Positions 45,661-56,655 are shown, counted from the first letter of the stretch. The stretch is 64,000 bases of DNA from Ferranicluibacter rubi (GCF_011603255.1 NZ_JAANCM010000012.1:115251-179250), one strand, 5' to 3'. Translations and numbers: made by a program. The notes: generated by a model not told the origin, from the letters alone.

Positions 45661-46935
45661 TCAGTCTTCCGAAAGCCAGTCCGGCAGGCTGTCGAGGCCG
45701 ATCAGGTCTTCGATGGTGGTGCGGGGCCGCACGACGTGGAAGCGGTTGCCCTTGACGAGAACTTCGGGAACCAGAAGCCGTGAATTGTAGGTGCCTGCCT
45801 GAACGGCGCCGTAAGCGCCGGCCGTGCTGACGGCAAACAGATCGCCGGCGCGCGGCATGGCCATTTCGCGGTCGAGCCCCAGATAATCGCCGGTCTCGCA
45901 GACCGGGCCGACCACGTCCGCCCGGATACGCGGCGCGTTGGCGGCGGAAATCCGAACAGGGCGGATTTCGTGATAGGCTTCATAGAGGGTCGGGCGGATG
46001 AGGTCGTTCATCGCGGCATCGACGATGACGAAGGTTTTCGACCCGCCATCCTTCACATAGATCGTTTCCGTCACCAGAATGCCGGCATTGCCGACGATCA
46101 GGCGACCGGGCTCCATGACGATGCGGCAGTTCAGGCCGGCGAGCTGCTCCTTGACGATCGCCGCATAGGCGTCCGGCAAGGGCGGGGGATTGTTGTCTTC
46201 CTTGTAGGGCACGCCGAGGCCGCCGCCGACATCGACATGGTCGATGACATGGCCATCGGCGCGCAGCGTCTCCACCAGGTCGCGCAGCACCTTGAAGGCA
46301 TCCTCGAACGGCTGCAGATCGGTGATCTGGCTGCCGATATGCATATCGATTCCGGTGACCTTGATGCCGGGAAGCGTGGCGGCATGGGCGTAGACGGCGC
46401 GGGCGCGCTCGAAGCCGATGCCGAACTTGTTTTCCTTCTTGCCGGTCGAGATCTTGGCATGGGTCTTGGCGTCCACATCCGGATTGATGCGGAAGGAGAC
46501 GTGCGCCTGACGGTTGAGCCGCACGGCACGGGCGTTGAGCACTTCGAGCTCGGGCTCGGACTCGACGTTGAAGCAGTAGATGCCGGCTTCCAGCGCCAGA
46601 TCCATCTCGCCGGCCGTCTTGCCGACGCCGGAGAACATGATGCGCTCGGCCGGAATGCCGGCCGCCAGCGCGCGCGCGAGTTCGCCGCCGGAGACGACGT
46701 CGATGCCGGCGCCGAGGCGGCCGAGCGTCTTCAGCACGGCCTGGTTGGAGTTCGCCTTCATCGCATAGCAGACGAGCGCGTCGATGCCCTCGAAGGCCTT
46801 CGAAAAAACGGTGTAGTGCCGCTCCAGCGTCGCTGTGGAATAGCAGTAGAAGGGCGTGCCGACGGCGCGGGCGATGTCGGTGACCGGCACGTCTTCCGCA
46901 TGCAGAACGCCGTCGCGATATTCGAAATGATTCAC
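45661..46935 (-). CDS. lysA: Diaminopimelate decarboxylase
   Basis: A 424-residue fold-III PLP enzyme making L-lysine from meso-diaminopimelate. The PLP lysine is Lys60 in VCYAMKANSN. Other motifs are SGGELARALAAG, FRINPDVDAKTHAKISTGKKENKFGI, GGGLGVPY, EPGRLIVGNAGILV and the active-site Cys in GPVCETGDYLG. The start codon is GTG with AAGG upstream. It starts 22 bp after the lptM stop; the order argH-lptM-lysA is typical of Rhizobiaceae. Confidence 0.97.
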   Translation of the reverse strand: MNHFEYRDGVLHAEDVPVTDIARAVGTPFYCYSTATLERHYTVFSKAFEGIDALVCYAMKANSNQAVLKTLGRLGAGIDVVSGGELARALAAGIPAERIMFSGVGKTAGEMDLALEAGIYCFNVESEPELEVLNARAVRLNRQAHVSFRINPDVDAKTHAKISTGKKENKFGIGFERARAVYAHAATLPGIKVTGIDMHIGSQITDLQPFEDAFKVLRDLVETLRADGHVIDHVDVGGGLGVPYKEDNNPPPLPDAYAAIVKEQLAGLNCRIVMEPGRLIVGNAGILVTETIYVKDGGSKTFVIVDAAMNDLIRPTLYEAYHEIRPVRISAANAPRIRADVVGPVCETGDYLGLDREMAMPRAGDLFAVSTAGAYGAVQAGTYNSRLLVPEVLVKGNRFHVVRPRTTIEDLIGLDSLPDWLSED

Positions 46936-46957
46936 GGGATGGGCCTTGAGATGGCTG

Positions 46958-47314
46958 TCAGAGCAGCGGATCGAGGAGGAAGGGGCGCTCGGGGACGTCG
47001 GTCTGGTCGCCGGTGCGGCCGCTGCGGGCGGCTGCGTTGTCCGACCCGGGAACGACGTTCATCTGTGTGACGGCCGTCGTCTGGCTGGATGCGTTGCCGG
47101 TCACGGCGGAACTGGCCGGTACGGCGCCGCTTGCCGGCCGTACGAGGCTGGACGGGGTGGCCGAAGGCGTACGGGTTGTGTTCCCGGCCTCTTTCGCAGC
47201 CTGCGCGCGGGCGACGCTCGGACGCTCGAGATCCCCCTTGCGGCCGCAGCCCGAGGCCGTCAGCACCGTTGCCGTCAGAAGCAGCGCCGTCAGGGCGGCA
47301 GTCCGGAATGTCAT
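46958..47314 (-). CDS. lptM: LptM-like small lipoprotein (YifL family)
   Basis: A 118-residue lipoprotein. The signal peptide runs MTFRTAALTALLLTATVLTASG and the lipobox Cys begins the family motif CGRKGDLERP. In E. coli, LptM (YifL) helps disulfide maturation of the LPS translocon LptD. E. coli LptM is about 67 residues; here the tail is longer, Ser/Thr/Ala-rich and likely disordered. The start ATG is selected because it precedes the signal peptide directly; the upstream frame is noise. Positioned between argH and lysA, as in many proteobacteria. Confidence 0.88.
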   Translation of the reverse strand: MTFRTAALTALLLTATVLTASGCGRKGDLERPSVARAQAAKEAGNTTRTPSATPSSLVRPASGAVPASSAVTGNASSQTTAVTQMNVVPGSDNAAARSGRTGDQTDVPERPFLLDPLL

Positions 47315-47395
47315 CGTCGCGGGTCCTTTGCGAAGGCAGGCGGTTCCTCTTAGCTGTTTTTCAAGGACCGCGCACGTTCGAAATTCTGATGGATT

Positions 47396-47426
47396 GCCCG
47401 GGAAAAATGATGGGTTTCCCCGGGGC
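47396..47426 (-). terminator. Hairpin downstream of argH
   Basis: On the minus strand GCCCCGGGGAAA pairs, with one mismatch or bulge, to TTTTTCCCGGGC around CCCATCA. It lies about 30 bp past the argH stop. The T-run is inside the stem, so it may be an attenuating terminator, with lptM and lysA partly dependent on read-through. Confidence 0.45.
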
Positions 47427-47457
47427 TGTGAGCTGGGGGGCTGTGGGCCGGATCGCC

Positions 47458-48861
<1,404 letters not shown>

Positions 48862-48907
48862 CGCAGATATCCGTTCCTCAAAAAAGGTACAAGTCTTGAA
48901 AACCGAC

Positions 48908-49588
48908 ATGACAGACCCGGGAAAACCCCGCTCCGCCCTGCGGCTCGTGGCGCTTGCAGCCCTTCTGGGCCTGATCGCCGGTGCGGCTGCGGTATACGTC
49001 AGGCAAAGCGGGTCTGGCAATGCTCCGGAGGTCGCTTCCCAAGATGACGCCGGGCAATGCGCGGCGGCAGCGCCGAAGATCGCCGGTTTGACGCCGCTGA
49101 TGAAGGGTCAGGTCGCTGCCATGGCGCCCGCCGACCGGCCGCGGCGTCTGGAGGGGCTGACGTTCAAAGACAGTGGCGGCAAGGACCTGACGCTTGCCGA
49201 TTTCAAGGGCCGAGCGGTGCTGCTCAATCTCTGGGCCACGTGGTGCGTGCCCTGCCGCGAGGAAATGCCGGCGCTCGACAGGCTGGAGAGGGCCGAGGGG
49301 AACGACCGCTTCGAGGTGGTCGCCGTCAACATCGATACCGGTAGCGACGAGAAGCCGAAAGCGTTTCTCTCTGAAACCGGTGTCACGGCGCTGAAACCCT
49401 ATCGCGATGCTTCCATGGGCGTCTTCAACGCTCTGAAGAAGGAGGGGCTCGCCTTCGGTCTGCCGGTCACCGTGCTGCTCGACGACAAGGGCTGCCTGCT
49501 CTCGGCGATGAACGGCCCGGCGGCCTGGGATGGCGAGGAGGGGCGTGTGCTGGTGCGCGCTGCCGCGTTAGCGGGCGCCGGCTCCTGA
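48908..49588 (+). CDS. tlpA: TlpA-like membrane-anchored thiol:disulfide reductase
   Basis: A 226-residue protein. One N-terminal helix ([21 protein letters not shown]) anchors a periplasmic thioredoxin-like domain with WCVPC at 112-116 (Cys113 and Cys116) and the cis-Pro in [15 protein letters not shown]. TlpA reduces periplasmic thiols and supports copper delivery to cytochrome oxidase in Bradyrhizobium (family knowledge). It is divergent from argH, and its last 21 bp overlap the convergent sulfatase-like gene. Confidence 0.92.
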   Translation: MTDPGKPRSALRLVALAALLGLIAGAAAVYVRQSGSGNAPEVASQDDAGQCAAAAPKIAGLTPLMKGQVAAMAPADRPRRLEGLTFKDSGGKDLTLADFKGRAVLLNLWATWCVPCREEMPALDRLERAEGNDRFEVVAVNIDTGSDEKPKAFLSETGVTALKPYRDASMGVFNALKKEGLAFGLPVTVLLDDKGCLLSAMNGPAAWDGEEGRVLVRAAALAGAGS

Positions 49589-50953
49589 GGCAGGCGGGGT
49601 CGTTGCCGCGGCCACTCCCTGCGAACTGCTTCGCAGCAGGTACCAGTCCACGAGGCCGGGCTTGAAATGACGGCGTGCGGCACGCTCCCAGAGCGGCGTC
49701 TGGTGATCGCCGACGATGAGGATGTCGGTCGGCCGCAGGTCCGGATCCCGCGCGATGACGGCCACCGAGCGGAAGAGGTCGCTCCACAGGTTCGTCAGGT
49801 CGCACACCGTGCGGTTGTCGATGGCCGGCGCCATGGTGGCGCAGCCGAGCCTGTCGCTGGCGGAGGGCTGATAGGGAATATGCGTGTTCAGCGTCAGGAA
49901 GTAGACGAATTTCTGCGTGTCCGGATCGGCCTTGAGCGCGGCATCCACGACGCCGGCGATTTCCGTGTCGCAGAGCCCCTTGAAGACATTGCCGCAGCGC
50001 GATGGCGTGGGGCTCGGCACGTCTGCCGCCATGTCCTCCATGAAGGTGCTGCGTTGGAAGCCGATCTGCGGATACCAGTGATGGCGCAGGAACATGTCGC
50101 GGGAATAGCCGTGGAAGGACTGCGTGCTCAAACCCTTTTCGCTCAGGCGACGCGGCAGGCAGTCGAAAAGCTGGTCGCCAAGAAAATCGAGCCAGCTGCC
50201 CCAATGTCCGCAAAGCTCCCGCGCGGCGGCGCCCGTGGTGGAGCCTGAATAGCGTGTCGTGCCGCTGGTAAGCTGATAGCGCCCGCCGAGCGTTTCCTTC
50301 TGCAGGATCTGGCTGAGAAGCGCCCGATCCTGCGGATCGGCGAAGGCACCGAGGCCCTCGACCATGACGAACAGCACGTTGTGCCCCGATGCAGCGATCC
50401 TTGCTGCCGTCAGGTCGTTCTGGAGGATCGCGCTGTCGAAAGGTGGTTTTGCCATCGCAAAGGGCTGGTTGACGGCGCTATCGAGCCCGACCACAGAGAG
50501 CGCGGCAAAGGCCACAGCCGTGGGGGAGGCAAGCGGCACATCGGAGCGAAATCTGTTGAACAGCCAGGCCATGAGAAGCGCCATGCCGACCATTATCAGG
50601 ATGAGCGCGACATAGAGGGCGGACGCCGCGACGTCGATGGTGGCGAGAAAACCGAGCGTGTCGATGGCGTCGCCAATCGGCAGATTGAAGGCGACCATGG
50701 CGACGAGGGCCATATCGAGAAACGCGGCGAGCACGAAGACCGGGTAGGCCGCCCAGCCGGGAAGAAAGTAGGCAGCGGTTCCGGCGAGCACGTAGAAAAG
50801 CGGGGAGATCGTCCGGACCGCCACGTAGAAGGGCATCGCGAGCAGGAAGACGATATTGGGGACGACGACGAGGGTGCCGACCAGCCGCACGCTCGCTCGA
50901 CGCGAAGACGGGATTCCGAGGATTACGTTCCGCGCGCTGGTTTTTGCAGTCAT
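49568..50953 (-). CDS. Sulfatase-like / alkaline phosphatase superfamily membrane protein
   Basis: A 461-residue protein with four or five N-terminal helices (for example NIVFLLAMPFYVAVRTISPLFYVL and ALYVALILIMVGMALLMAWLF). A periplasmic domain of about 290 residues starts at NVLFVMVEGLGAFADPQ, the metal site. SGTTRYSGSTTGAAARELCG would supply a nucleophilic Thr, and VGDHQTPLW is the C-terminal His metal motif. The layout resembles LtaS and phosphoethanolamine transferases. A lipid or polysaccharide modification role is likely, substrate unknown. I chose the second Met (MTAKTS). The C-terminus overlaps tlpA by 21 bp on the opposite strand. Confidence 0.82.
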   Translation of the reverse strand: MTAKTSARNVILGIPSSRRASVRLVGTLVVVPNIVFLLAMPFYVAVRTISPLFYVLAGTAAYFLPGWAAYPVFVLAAFLDMALVAMVAFNLPIGDAIDTLGFLATIDVAASALYVALILIMVGMALLMAWLFNRFRSDVPLASPTAVAFAALSVVGLDSAVNQPFAMAKPPFDSAILQNDLTAARIAASGHNVLFVMVEGLGAFADPQDRALLSQILQKETLGGRYQLTSGTTRYSGSTTGAAARELCGHWGSWLDFLGDQLFDCLPRRLSEKGLSTQSFHGYSRDMFLRHHWYPQIGFQRSTFMEDMAADVPSPTPSRCGNVFKGLCDTEIAGVVDAALKADPDTQKFVYFLTLNTHIPYQPSASDRLGCATMAPAIDNRTVCDLTNLWSDLFRSVAVIARDPDLRPTDILIVGDHQTPLWERAARRHFKPGLVDWYLLRSSSQGVAAATTPPASGAGAR

Positions 50954-51031
50954 GAGAACTCCGTGCCGAAAAGCAGGCGAACTCAGGATTGCATTCAATA
51001 TTCCTAATCGTCAATACAATTTGGAGTAGTT

Positions 51032-51904
51032 TTAACGCGTCGGAACCGGGGTTTCCCCACGATAGTCGTAGAATCCGCGACCGGACTTCCGGCCGAGCCA
51101 GCCAGCCTCGACATATTTCACCAGGAGCGGGCAGGGGCGGTACTTGCTGTCGGCGAGGCCGTCATGGAGGACCTGCATGATCGACAGGCAGGTGTCGAGG
51201 CCAATGAAGTCGGCCAGTTGCAGCGGGCCCATGGGGTGGTTCGCGCCGAGCTTCATGGCGGTGTCGATGGCATCGACGGTACCGACGCCTTCATAGAGCG
51301 TGTAGATCGCCTCGTTGATCATCGGCAGGAGGATGCGGTTGACGATGAAGGCCGGGAAGTCCTCTGCAACCGTGATGGTCTTGTCGAGCGCCGTGACGAA
51401 CTGGCGGGCCGAGGCGAAGGTGCCCTCCTCGGTTGCAATGCCGCGCACCAGTTCCACGAGCTTCATGACCGGAACCGGGTTCATGAAGTGGATGCCCATG
51501 AAGCGCTCGGGGCGGTCCGTGGCGGAGGCGAGGCGGGTGATCGAAAGGGAGGAGGTGTTGGTGGCGAGGATCGCGTCCGGCTTGAGCACCGGACAGACGG
51601 CGACGTAGATCTTGCGCTTGATGCTCTCGTCTTCTGTGGCGGCCTCGATCACGAGGTCGGCCGGCGAAAGATCTGTCAGGTCTGAGGAGCCCTTGATCAG
51701 CGTCAGCGCCTTCTTGCGCTCATCCTCGGTCAGTTTTCCGGAAGAGACCTGGCGGGCCATGTTGCCGTTGATCGTGGCAAGGCCGGCCTCGATGCGGTCG
51801 GGCGCAATGTCGTAGAGGTGTACCTTGTACCCTGCCATCGCGGCGACCTGCGCGATGCCGCAGCCCATTTGTCCCGCACCGACGATTCCGACATTCTTGA
51901 TCAT
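51032..51904 (-). CDS. hbdA: 3-hydroxybutyryl-CoA dehydrogenase
   Basis: A 290-residue NAD-dependent dehydrogenase oxidising 3-hydroxyacyl-CoA, typically (S)-3-hydroxybutyryl-CoA. The Rossmann motif is NVGIVGAGQMGCGIAQVAA. Catalytic and CoA motifs are TNTSSLSITRLA, GIHFMNPVPVMKLVELVRG, GFIVNR-like AFIVNRILLPMINEAI, and GANHPMGPLQLADFIGLDT. The start ATG is MIKNVG. It lies downstream of etfBA on the same strand but behind a strong terminator, so it may be separately transcribed. Confidence 0.93.
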   Translation of the reverse strand: MIKNVGIVGAGQMGCGIAQVAAMAGYKVHLYDIAPDRIEAGLATINGNMARQVSSGKLTEDERKKALTLIKGSSDLTDLSPADLVIEAATEDESIKRKIYVAVCPVLKPDAILATNTSSLSITRLASATDRPERFMGIHFMNPVPVMKLVELVRGIATEEGTFASARQFVTALDKTITVAEDFPAFIVNRILLPMINEAIYTLYEGVGTVDAIDTAMKLGANHPMGPLQLADFIGLDTCLSIMQVLHDGLADSKYRPCPLLVKYVEAGWLGRKSGRGFYDYRGETPVPTR

Positions 51905-52024
51905 CAAGCCGATGTTCCCCAATCGCAGCCGACGTTCAGGACCGCTGAAGGCCTGTATGAAAGTGATACCGGCTGGCCGTCGTTTTTGCCAGTGCTTTCC
52001 GTCGCTCTTTGCGCGTCTTCGAAT

Positions 52025-52056
52025 GCAAAACGGCCGCATCGGGGGGATGCGGCCGT
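52025..52056 (-). terminator. Strong rho-independent terminator of etfBA
   Basis: A perfect 11-bp stem (ACGGCCGCATC with GATGCGGCCGT) around a 5-base loop, followed on the minus strand by TTTTGC. It lies about 20 bp beyond the etfA stop and before hbdA. Confidence 0.9.
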
Positions 52057-52077
52057 TCAATTATCGGTGTGCCTGGC

Positions 52078-53007
52078 TCACAGAGCCTTTTCGAGTTCCG
52101 GCAGGATCGTGAAGATGTCGCCGACGAGGCCGTAATCGGCGACCTGGAAGATCGGGGCGTCCTCGTCCTTGTTGATGGCGACGATGACCGTCGAGTCCTT
52201 CATGCCGGCGAGGTGCTGGATGGCGCCGGAGATGCCGCAGGCGATGTAGAGTTGCGGGGCGACGACCTTGCCGGTCTGGCCGACCTGCCAGTCGTTCGGG
52301 GCGTATCCGGCATCGACCGCGGCACGGCTTGCGCCGACGGCGGCACCGAGCTTGTCGGCGAGCGGCAGGATGACTTCCTGAAACTTTTCCGCCGAGCCGA
52401 GAGCGCGACCACCGGAGACGATGATCTTCGCCGAGGTGAGTTCCGGACGGTCGGACGAGGACAGGGCGTCGCCGACGAAGGTGGACAGGCCGGGATCGGC
52501 TGCCGCGGACACGGGCTCGACCGGTGCCGAACCGCCGCCGGCTGCGGGCGCAAATGTCGAGGTGCGCACGGTGATGACCTTCTTGGCATCGCCCGACTGT
52601 ACGGTCTGAATGGCGTTGCCGGCATAGATCGGCCGCTTGAACGTGTCGGCCGAAACGACTTCGGTGATTTCCGAGATCTGCGCAACATCGAGCAGGGCTG
52701 CGACGCGCGGCATGACGTTCTTGCCGACGGAGGTGGCCGGCGCGATCAGCACGTCGTAGCTGCCGGCGAGCGACACCAGCAGGGCTGCCAGCGGCTCGGC
52801 GAGGTTGTTGGCAAGGCCCGCATCATCGGCGAGCAGAACCTTGGATACGCCGGAGAGCGCTGCGGCGCTCGCCGCTGCGGCATCCGCACTGGCGCCGGCG
52901 ACCAGAACGTGAATGTCGCCGCCAATCGCGGTTGCGGCACTGATGGTACGGGCGGTGGCGTCCGAAACGGTCTGACCGTCATGATCCGCCAGAAGAAGAA
53001 TGGCCAT
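52078..53007 (-). CDS. etfA: Electron transfer flavoprotein subunit alpha
   Basis: A 309-residue FAD-binding subunit that passes electrons from acyl-CoA and other dehydrogenases to ETF-ubiquinone oxidoreductase. It starts [11 protein letters not shown]. The FAD domain at the C-terminus has [78 protein letters not shown] and [20 protein letters not shown]. It follows etfB after 155 bp. Confidence 0.96.
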   Translation of the reverse strand: MAILLLADHDGQTVSDATARTISAATAIGGDIHVLVAGASADAAAASAAALSGVSKVLLADDAGLANNLAEPLAALLVSLAGSYDVLIAPATSVGKNVMPRVAALLDVAQISEITEVVSADTFKRPIYAGNAIQTVQSGDAKKVITVRTSTFAPAAGGGSAPVEPVSAAADPGLSTFVGDALSSSDRPELTSAKIIVSGGRALGSAEKFQEVILPLADKLGAAVGASRAAVDAGYAPNDWQVGQTGKVVAPQLYIACGISGAIQHLAGMKDSTVIVAINKDEDAPIFQVADYGLVGDIFTILPELEKAL

Positions 53008-53162
53008 GTCGTATGTTCTCCTCAAAGTCTCAATCTGTCTTCGCTGCGGCACCATCCTGTCGGTCTCGACGGGGCATCCGGCAGCACATCACGTGCAAGG
53101 GCGTCTGGATCGAAGGCCGCCGCCTGGCCTCTGCGGACCGGCGGCGGAGCTTCGCCCGAGGC

Positions 53163-53912
53163 TTAGAGCACGCCGGCTTCGTTCTTCAGCTTGTCGACGA
53201 GTTCGGCGACCGAGCCAACCTTGATGCCAGCCTTGCGGCCGGCGGGTTCTTCGGTCTTCAGCACGGTCAGGCGCGGCGTGATGTCGACGCCGAAATCGGC
53301 CGGCGTCTTCTTGTCGAGCGGCTTTTTCTTCGCCTTCATGATGTTGGGCAGCGAGGCATAGCGCGGCTCGTTGAGGCGCAGATCCGTCGTGACGACGGCG
53401 GGAAGCTTGATGTCGATGGTCTGCAGGCCGCCATCCACTTCGCGGGTCACGGTTGCCTTGTCGGCACCCAGTTCGACCTTGGAGGCGAAGGTGCCCTGGC
53501 TCCAGCCGAGCAGCGCCGACAGCATCTGGCCCGTCTGGTTGCTGTCGTCGTCGATCGCCTGCTTGCCGACGATGACGAGGGACGGCTGTTCGGCGTCCAC
53601 GACGCCCTTGAGGATCTTGGCGACCGCCAGCGGCTCGACGGCGGCATCGGTTTCGACCAGGATCGCGCGGTCCGCGCCCATGGCGAGACCGGTGCGCAGG
53701 GTTTCCTCGGCCTTGGCCGGGCCGATCGAGACGACGACCACTTCCGTCGCCTTGCCCGCTTCCTTCAGCCGCAGCGCTTCTTCCACGGAGATTTCGTCGA
53801 AGGGGTTCATCGACATCTTCACATTGGCAAGCTCGACGCCGGAACCGTCCGGCTTGACGCGGATCTTGACGTTGTAGTCAACGACGCGCTTCACGGTGAC
53901 AAGAATTTTCAT
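53163..53912 (-). CDS. etfB: Electron transfer flavoprotein subunit beta
   Basis: A 249-residue AMP-binding subunit partnering EtfA. It starts [23 protein letters not shown], contains [58 protein letters not shown] and the conserved [23 protein letters not shown]. The ATG is taken five codons inside an upstream MKEGS frame, after a GGAAGG-type ribosome site. A 271-bp gap separates it from the rhomboid gene, which ends upstream. Confidence 0.96.
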   Translation of the reverse strand: MKILVTVKRVVDYNVKIRVKPDGSGVELANVKMSMNPFDEISVEEALRLKEAGKATEVVVVSIGPAKAEETLRTGLAMGADRAILVETDAAVEPLAVAKILKGVVDAEQPSLVIVGKQAIDDDSNQTGQMLSALLGWSQGTFASKVELGADKATVTREVDGGLQTIDIKLPAVVTTDLRLNEPRYASLPNIMKAKKKPLDKKTPADFGVDITPRLTVLKTEEPAGRKAGIKVGSVAELVDKLKNEAGVL

Positions 53913-54183
53913 GGAGCCTTCCTTCATCGAATCTCGGCAGTGGATGTCAGCGGGGCGCTTTCGACGCCGGTCTTAAAGCCGCAAGCTTTTCAGACGTCCT
54001 GCATCATGGGATCGCATATTCCCTTGCCGCCCCGTCAGTCGATTGGCGACATCGATACGCGTTTTTTCCACAAATACAATCTTGCCTGAATGCGCTCCCG
54101 CTCCCGACGCGTAAATTACTGACCTTTACGTGCACGTCAATAGTTCCTTCGAAAATTCTCGTGGAGATGTGTCCGGTTTCCGT

Positions 54184-54966
54184 TCACGGTCGCGTGCCCC
54201 AGGGGCCTGCTCCGCCCTGCGGAGGCTGGGTCTCTCGCGGTGCGGTATCCACGAGGCGCACGGCCTTGGGCACGACGACGACCCGGTCGAAGAGGGGAAC
54301 GCCCTTGCGGCGCATGATGAGGACCAGCAGCAGGCCGGCAATAATGCCGCCGACATGCGCACCCCAGGAGACATCGGCCGAGGGATCGACGGCGAGCATG
54401 TAGAATTGCTGCGCGATCCAGAGGGCGAGCGGAATGAAGGCCGGCAAGGGCAGGGGAATGCGGAAGAGGACGAGCACCCAGACGCGGACCTTGGGATGCA
54501 GGAGGAAATAGGCCGCGACCACACCCGAGACGGCACCGGATGCGCCGATCAGCGGCGCCTGCGAAAACGGGACGATCAGACCGTGGACAAGGGCACCGGC
54601 CGCCGCACAGGCGAGGTAGAAGATCAGGAAGCGGACGTGCCCCAATGCATCCTCCACATTGTCGCCGAACACCCAGAGGAACAGCATGTTGGTGCCGAGG
54701 TGGTAGAGGTCGGCGTGCAGGAAGGCATAGGTGATGTGGGTCGCGGCCTCCGGCACGACGGCGATGCCGGGCGCCAGCGTCGCATCGCCGAAGATCAGTG
54801 CGGGGATGTAGCCAAAGCCCAGAAGGTCGGCATTGACGGTGGAGGCTTCGACGAAAAGCGGGCCGGTGAGGAAGAAGATCACCACGTTCGCAAGGATCAG
54901 CCCGATCGTCACGACCTGCAGGCGGATGTGCTTCAGGTTGTTGCGGTCGTGAAGCGGTATGAACAT
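54184..54966 (-). CDS. Rhomboid-family intramembrane serine protease
   Basis: A 260-residue membrane protein with six or seven helices. Catalytic Ser143 is in IGASGAVSGVVAAYF and His204 in WGAHVGGIIAGLLLVL; the oxyanion-side HxxxN motif appears as HLGTNMLFLWVFGDNVED. These mark an active rhomboid, cleaving transmembrane helices of unknown substrates. The C-terminal tail is cytoplasmic and Pro/Gly-rich. It lies 25 bp downstream of the adenosyltransferase gene on the same strand. Confidence 0.92.
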   Translation of the reverse strand: MFIPLHDRNNLKHIRLQVVTIGLILANVVIFFLTGPLFVEASTVNADLLGFGYIPALIFGDATLAPGIAVVPEAATHITYAFLHADLYHLGTNMLFLWVFGDNVEDALGHVRFLIFYLACAAAGALVHGLIVPFSQAPLIGASGAVSGVVAAYFLLHPKVRVWVLVLFRIPLPLPAFIPLALWIAQQFYMLAVDPSADVSWGAHVGGIIAGLLLVLIMRRKGVPLFDRVVVVPKAVRLVDTAPRETQPPQGGAGPWGTRP

Positions 54967-54991
54967 GGTGTCTCCTCCGGCGCAGGCGGCC

Positions 54992-55570
54992 TCACCGTGT
55001 GAGACCGGGCACCCAGAGCACGTCGCCGCGGCCGCGATCGTTCAGCCAGCGGGCTGCGACGAAGAGGAAGTCGGAGAGACGGTTCACATATTCGAGCGCC
55101 GCCGGGCTGACTGTCTCGCCGTCGGTGTGCGAGAGGGCGACCATGGCGCGCTCGGCGCGGCGCGCGATGGTACGGGCAAGGTGCAGGTGGGCTGCGGCCG
55201 GGGTGCCGCCGTTCAGCACGAAGGAGCGCAACGGCTCGAGATCGGCGTTCAAACGGTCGATCTCGCTTTCCAGCCGCGCGACCTGACCGGCGACGATGCG
55301 CAGCGGCTCGTAGGGCAGGGTCTCGCCCGTATCCGGCGTCGAGAGGTCGGCGCCGAGATCGAAGAGATCGTTCTGGATGCGTTTCAGCATCTCGTCGACC
55401 TCCGGTTCGCTCGACGTCGTCAGCCGCGCCATGCCGATGGCGGCATTCGCCTCGTCGATCGTGCCGTAGCATTCGATGCGCAGGTCGTTCTTCAGGCGGC
55501 GGGGGCCGGCCGCGAGGCCTGTCGTACCGTCGTCACCGGTGCGGGTGTAGATCTTGTTGAGCTTGACCAT
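54992..55570 (-). CDS. PduO-type cob(I)alamin adenosyltransferase
   Basis: A 192-residue PduO/MMAB-family ATP:co(I)rrinoid adenosyltransferase. Motifs are KIYTRTGDDGTTGLAAG for ATP, YGTIDEANAAIG, QNDLFDLGADLS, and the helical RSFVLNGGTPAAAHLHLARTIARRAERAMV with RLSDFLFVAARWLN. It attaches the adenosyl ligand to cobalamin and complements the cobST cobalt insertion genes found 30 kb away. Cotranscribed with the twin-helix protein upstream (1-bp gap) and the rhomboid downstream. Confidence 0.93.
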   Translation of the reverse strand: MVKLNKIYTRTGDDGTTGLAAGPRRLKNDLRIECYGTIDEANAAIGMARLTTSSEPEVDEMLKRIQNDLFDLGADLSTPDTGETLPYEPLRIVAGQVARLESEIDRLNADLEPLRSFVLNGGTPAAAHLHLARTIARRAERAMVALSHTDGETVSPAALEYVNRLSDFLFVAARWLNDRGRGDVLWVPGLTR

Positions 55571-55571
55571 G

Positions 55572-55769
55572 TCAGCGTCCTCCGCCGGTAATCCAGAGCG
55601 TCAGCATGATCAGGCCGATAGCGACCGCCTGCAGCAGGACGCGGGCCTGCATCAGCTTGTTGGAGGCGTTGCCGCTGCCACCCTTGGCCATAGTGATCAG
55701 GCCGCGGATCAGCACGATGACGACGAGGCCCATAACGAGCAGAGTGAGGCCGGTAAGGAAGGAACTCAT
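55572..55769 (-). CDS. Twin transmembrane helix small protein (HIG1-like)
   Basis: A 65-residue protein of two helices: FLTGLTLLVMGLVVIVLIRGLITMA and VLLQAVAIGLIMLTLWI, joined by a KGGSGNASNKLMQAR loop. This matches the small alphaproteobacterial HIG_1_N-type family, relatives of mitochondrial Hig1 that associate with respiratory supercomplexes. The start directly precedes the first helix. It is immediately upstream of the adenosyltransferase with one base between, so translation is coupled. Confidence 0.85.
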   Translation of the reverse strand: MSSFLTGLTLLVMGLVVIVLIRGLITMAKGGSGNASNKLMQARVLLQAVAIGLIMLTLWITGGGR

Positions 55770-55821
55770 GCGCAGTCTTTCTGACGGCCGCCTGCCGTCC
55801 CACCAGAGAGAATCCGGCCGC

Positions 55822-56655
55822 TCAGCCGAGGCGCCCGATAATGCGATAGAACAGGCCCGCCGGAAGCAGTTTTTTCAACCGAGCGCCCTGTTTGGCCGGT
55901 TGAGTCACAATATAGTGCGGTCGCGGGCGTTTTGCCGTCAAAGCTTTCACAAGAACGGCATAAACCGCCTCCGGCCCGAGCTTGCCGCGGGACGGGCCGC
56001 TTTCACCGGTCAGCCGGCGCATCTGCCGGGCATATTCCTCCCGGTGGACCGAGCCCTCCAGATCGATATGGCGGCGGATATGCGTGACGGCAGTGGCGGT
56101 GAAGCGCGATTCGATCGGGCCGGGCTCGATCAGGCTGACCTCGATGCCGGTGCCGGCAAGCTCCATGCGCAGGGTGAGGGACAGGCCCTCGATGGCGAAC
56201 TTCGACGCATTATAGGCGCCGCGCCATTTGTAAGGCACGATGCCGAGAATGGAAGAGCACTGCACGATGCGGCCTCGGCCCTGCGCCCGCATGACCGGGA
56301 TGATGCGGCGGGTCAGGTCGTGCCAGCCGATGACGTTGGTTTCGAGCTGCAGGCGAAGCGCCTCGGTCGGCAGATCTTCGACCGCGCCAGCCTGCCCGTA
56401 GGCACCGTTGTTGAATAGTGCATCCAGCCGGCCGCCGGTCAGCGCCAGAACCGCCTCGACCATGGCCGCGATCGTTTCCGTGCGGGTGTAGTCCATAAGG
56501 AAGGTTTCCATGCCGTCGGCCTCCAGACCGACGCGGTCTTCCTCCCGGCGGACGGTGGCGAAGACGCGCCAGCCGTCGCGGGTCAGCGCCTTTGCCGCAT
56601 AGGCGCCGATGCCGGAGGAGCATCCTGTGACGATGATGGAAGGGCGATCTGTCAT
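55822..56655 (-). CDS. Short-chain dehydrogenase/reductase (SDR)
   Basis: A 277-residue classical SDR. The cofactor motif is IIVTGCSSGIGAYAAKAL, followed by FNNGAYGQAG (the NNAG equivalent), SSILGIVPYKWRGAYNASKFAIEGLSLTLRMEL with the catalytic Ser, Tyr and Lys, and SLIEPGPIESRF. The C-terminal extension RPRPHYIVTQPAKQGARLKKLLP is typical of SDRs without known substrate. The start is set at MTDRPS; a very long frame upstream is noise. It is upstream of the twin-helix gene (52 bp). Confidence 0.9.
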   Translation of the reverse strand: MTDRPSIIVTGCSSGIGAYAAKALTRDGWRVFATVRREEDRVGLEADGMETFLMDYTRTETIAAMVEAVLALTGGRLDALFNNGAYGQAGAVEDLPTEALRLQLETNVIGWHDLTRRIIPVMRAQGRGRIVQCSSILGIVPYKWRGAYNASKFAIEGLSLTLRMELAGTGIEVSLIEPGPIESRFTATAVTHIRRHIDLEGSVHREEYARQMRRLTGESGPSRGKLGPEAVYAVLVKALTAKRPRPHYIVTQPAKQGARLKKLLPAGLFYRIIGRLG

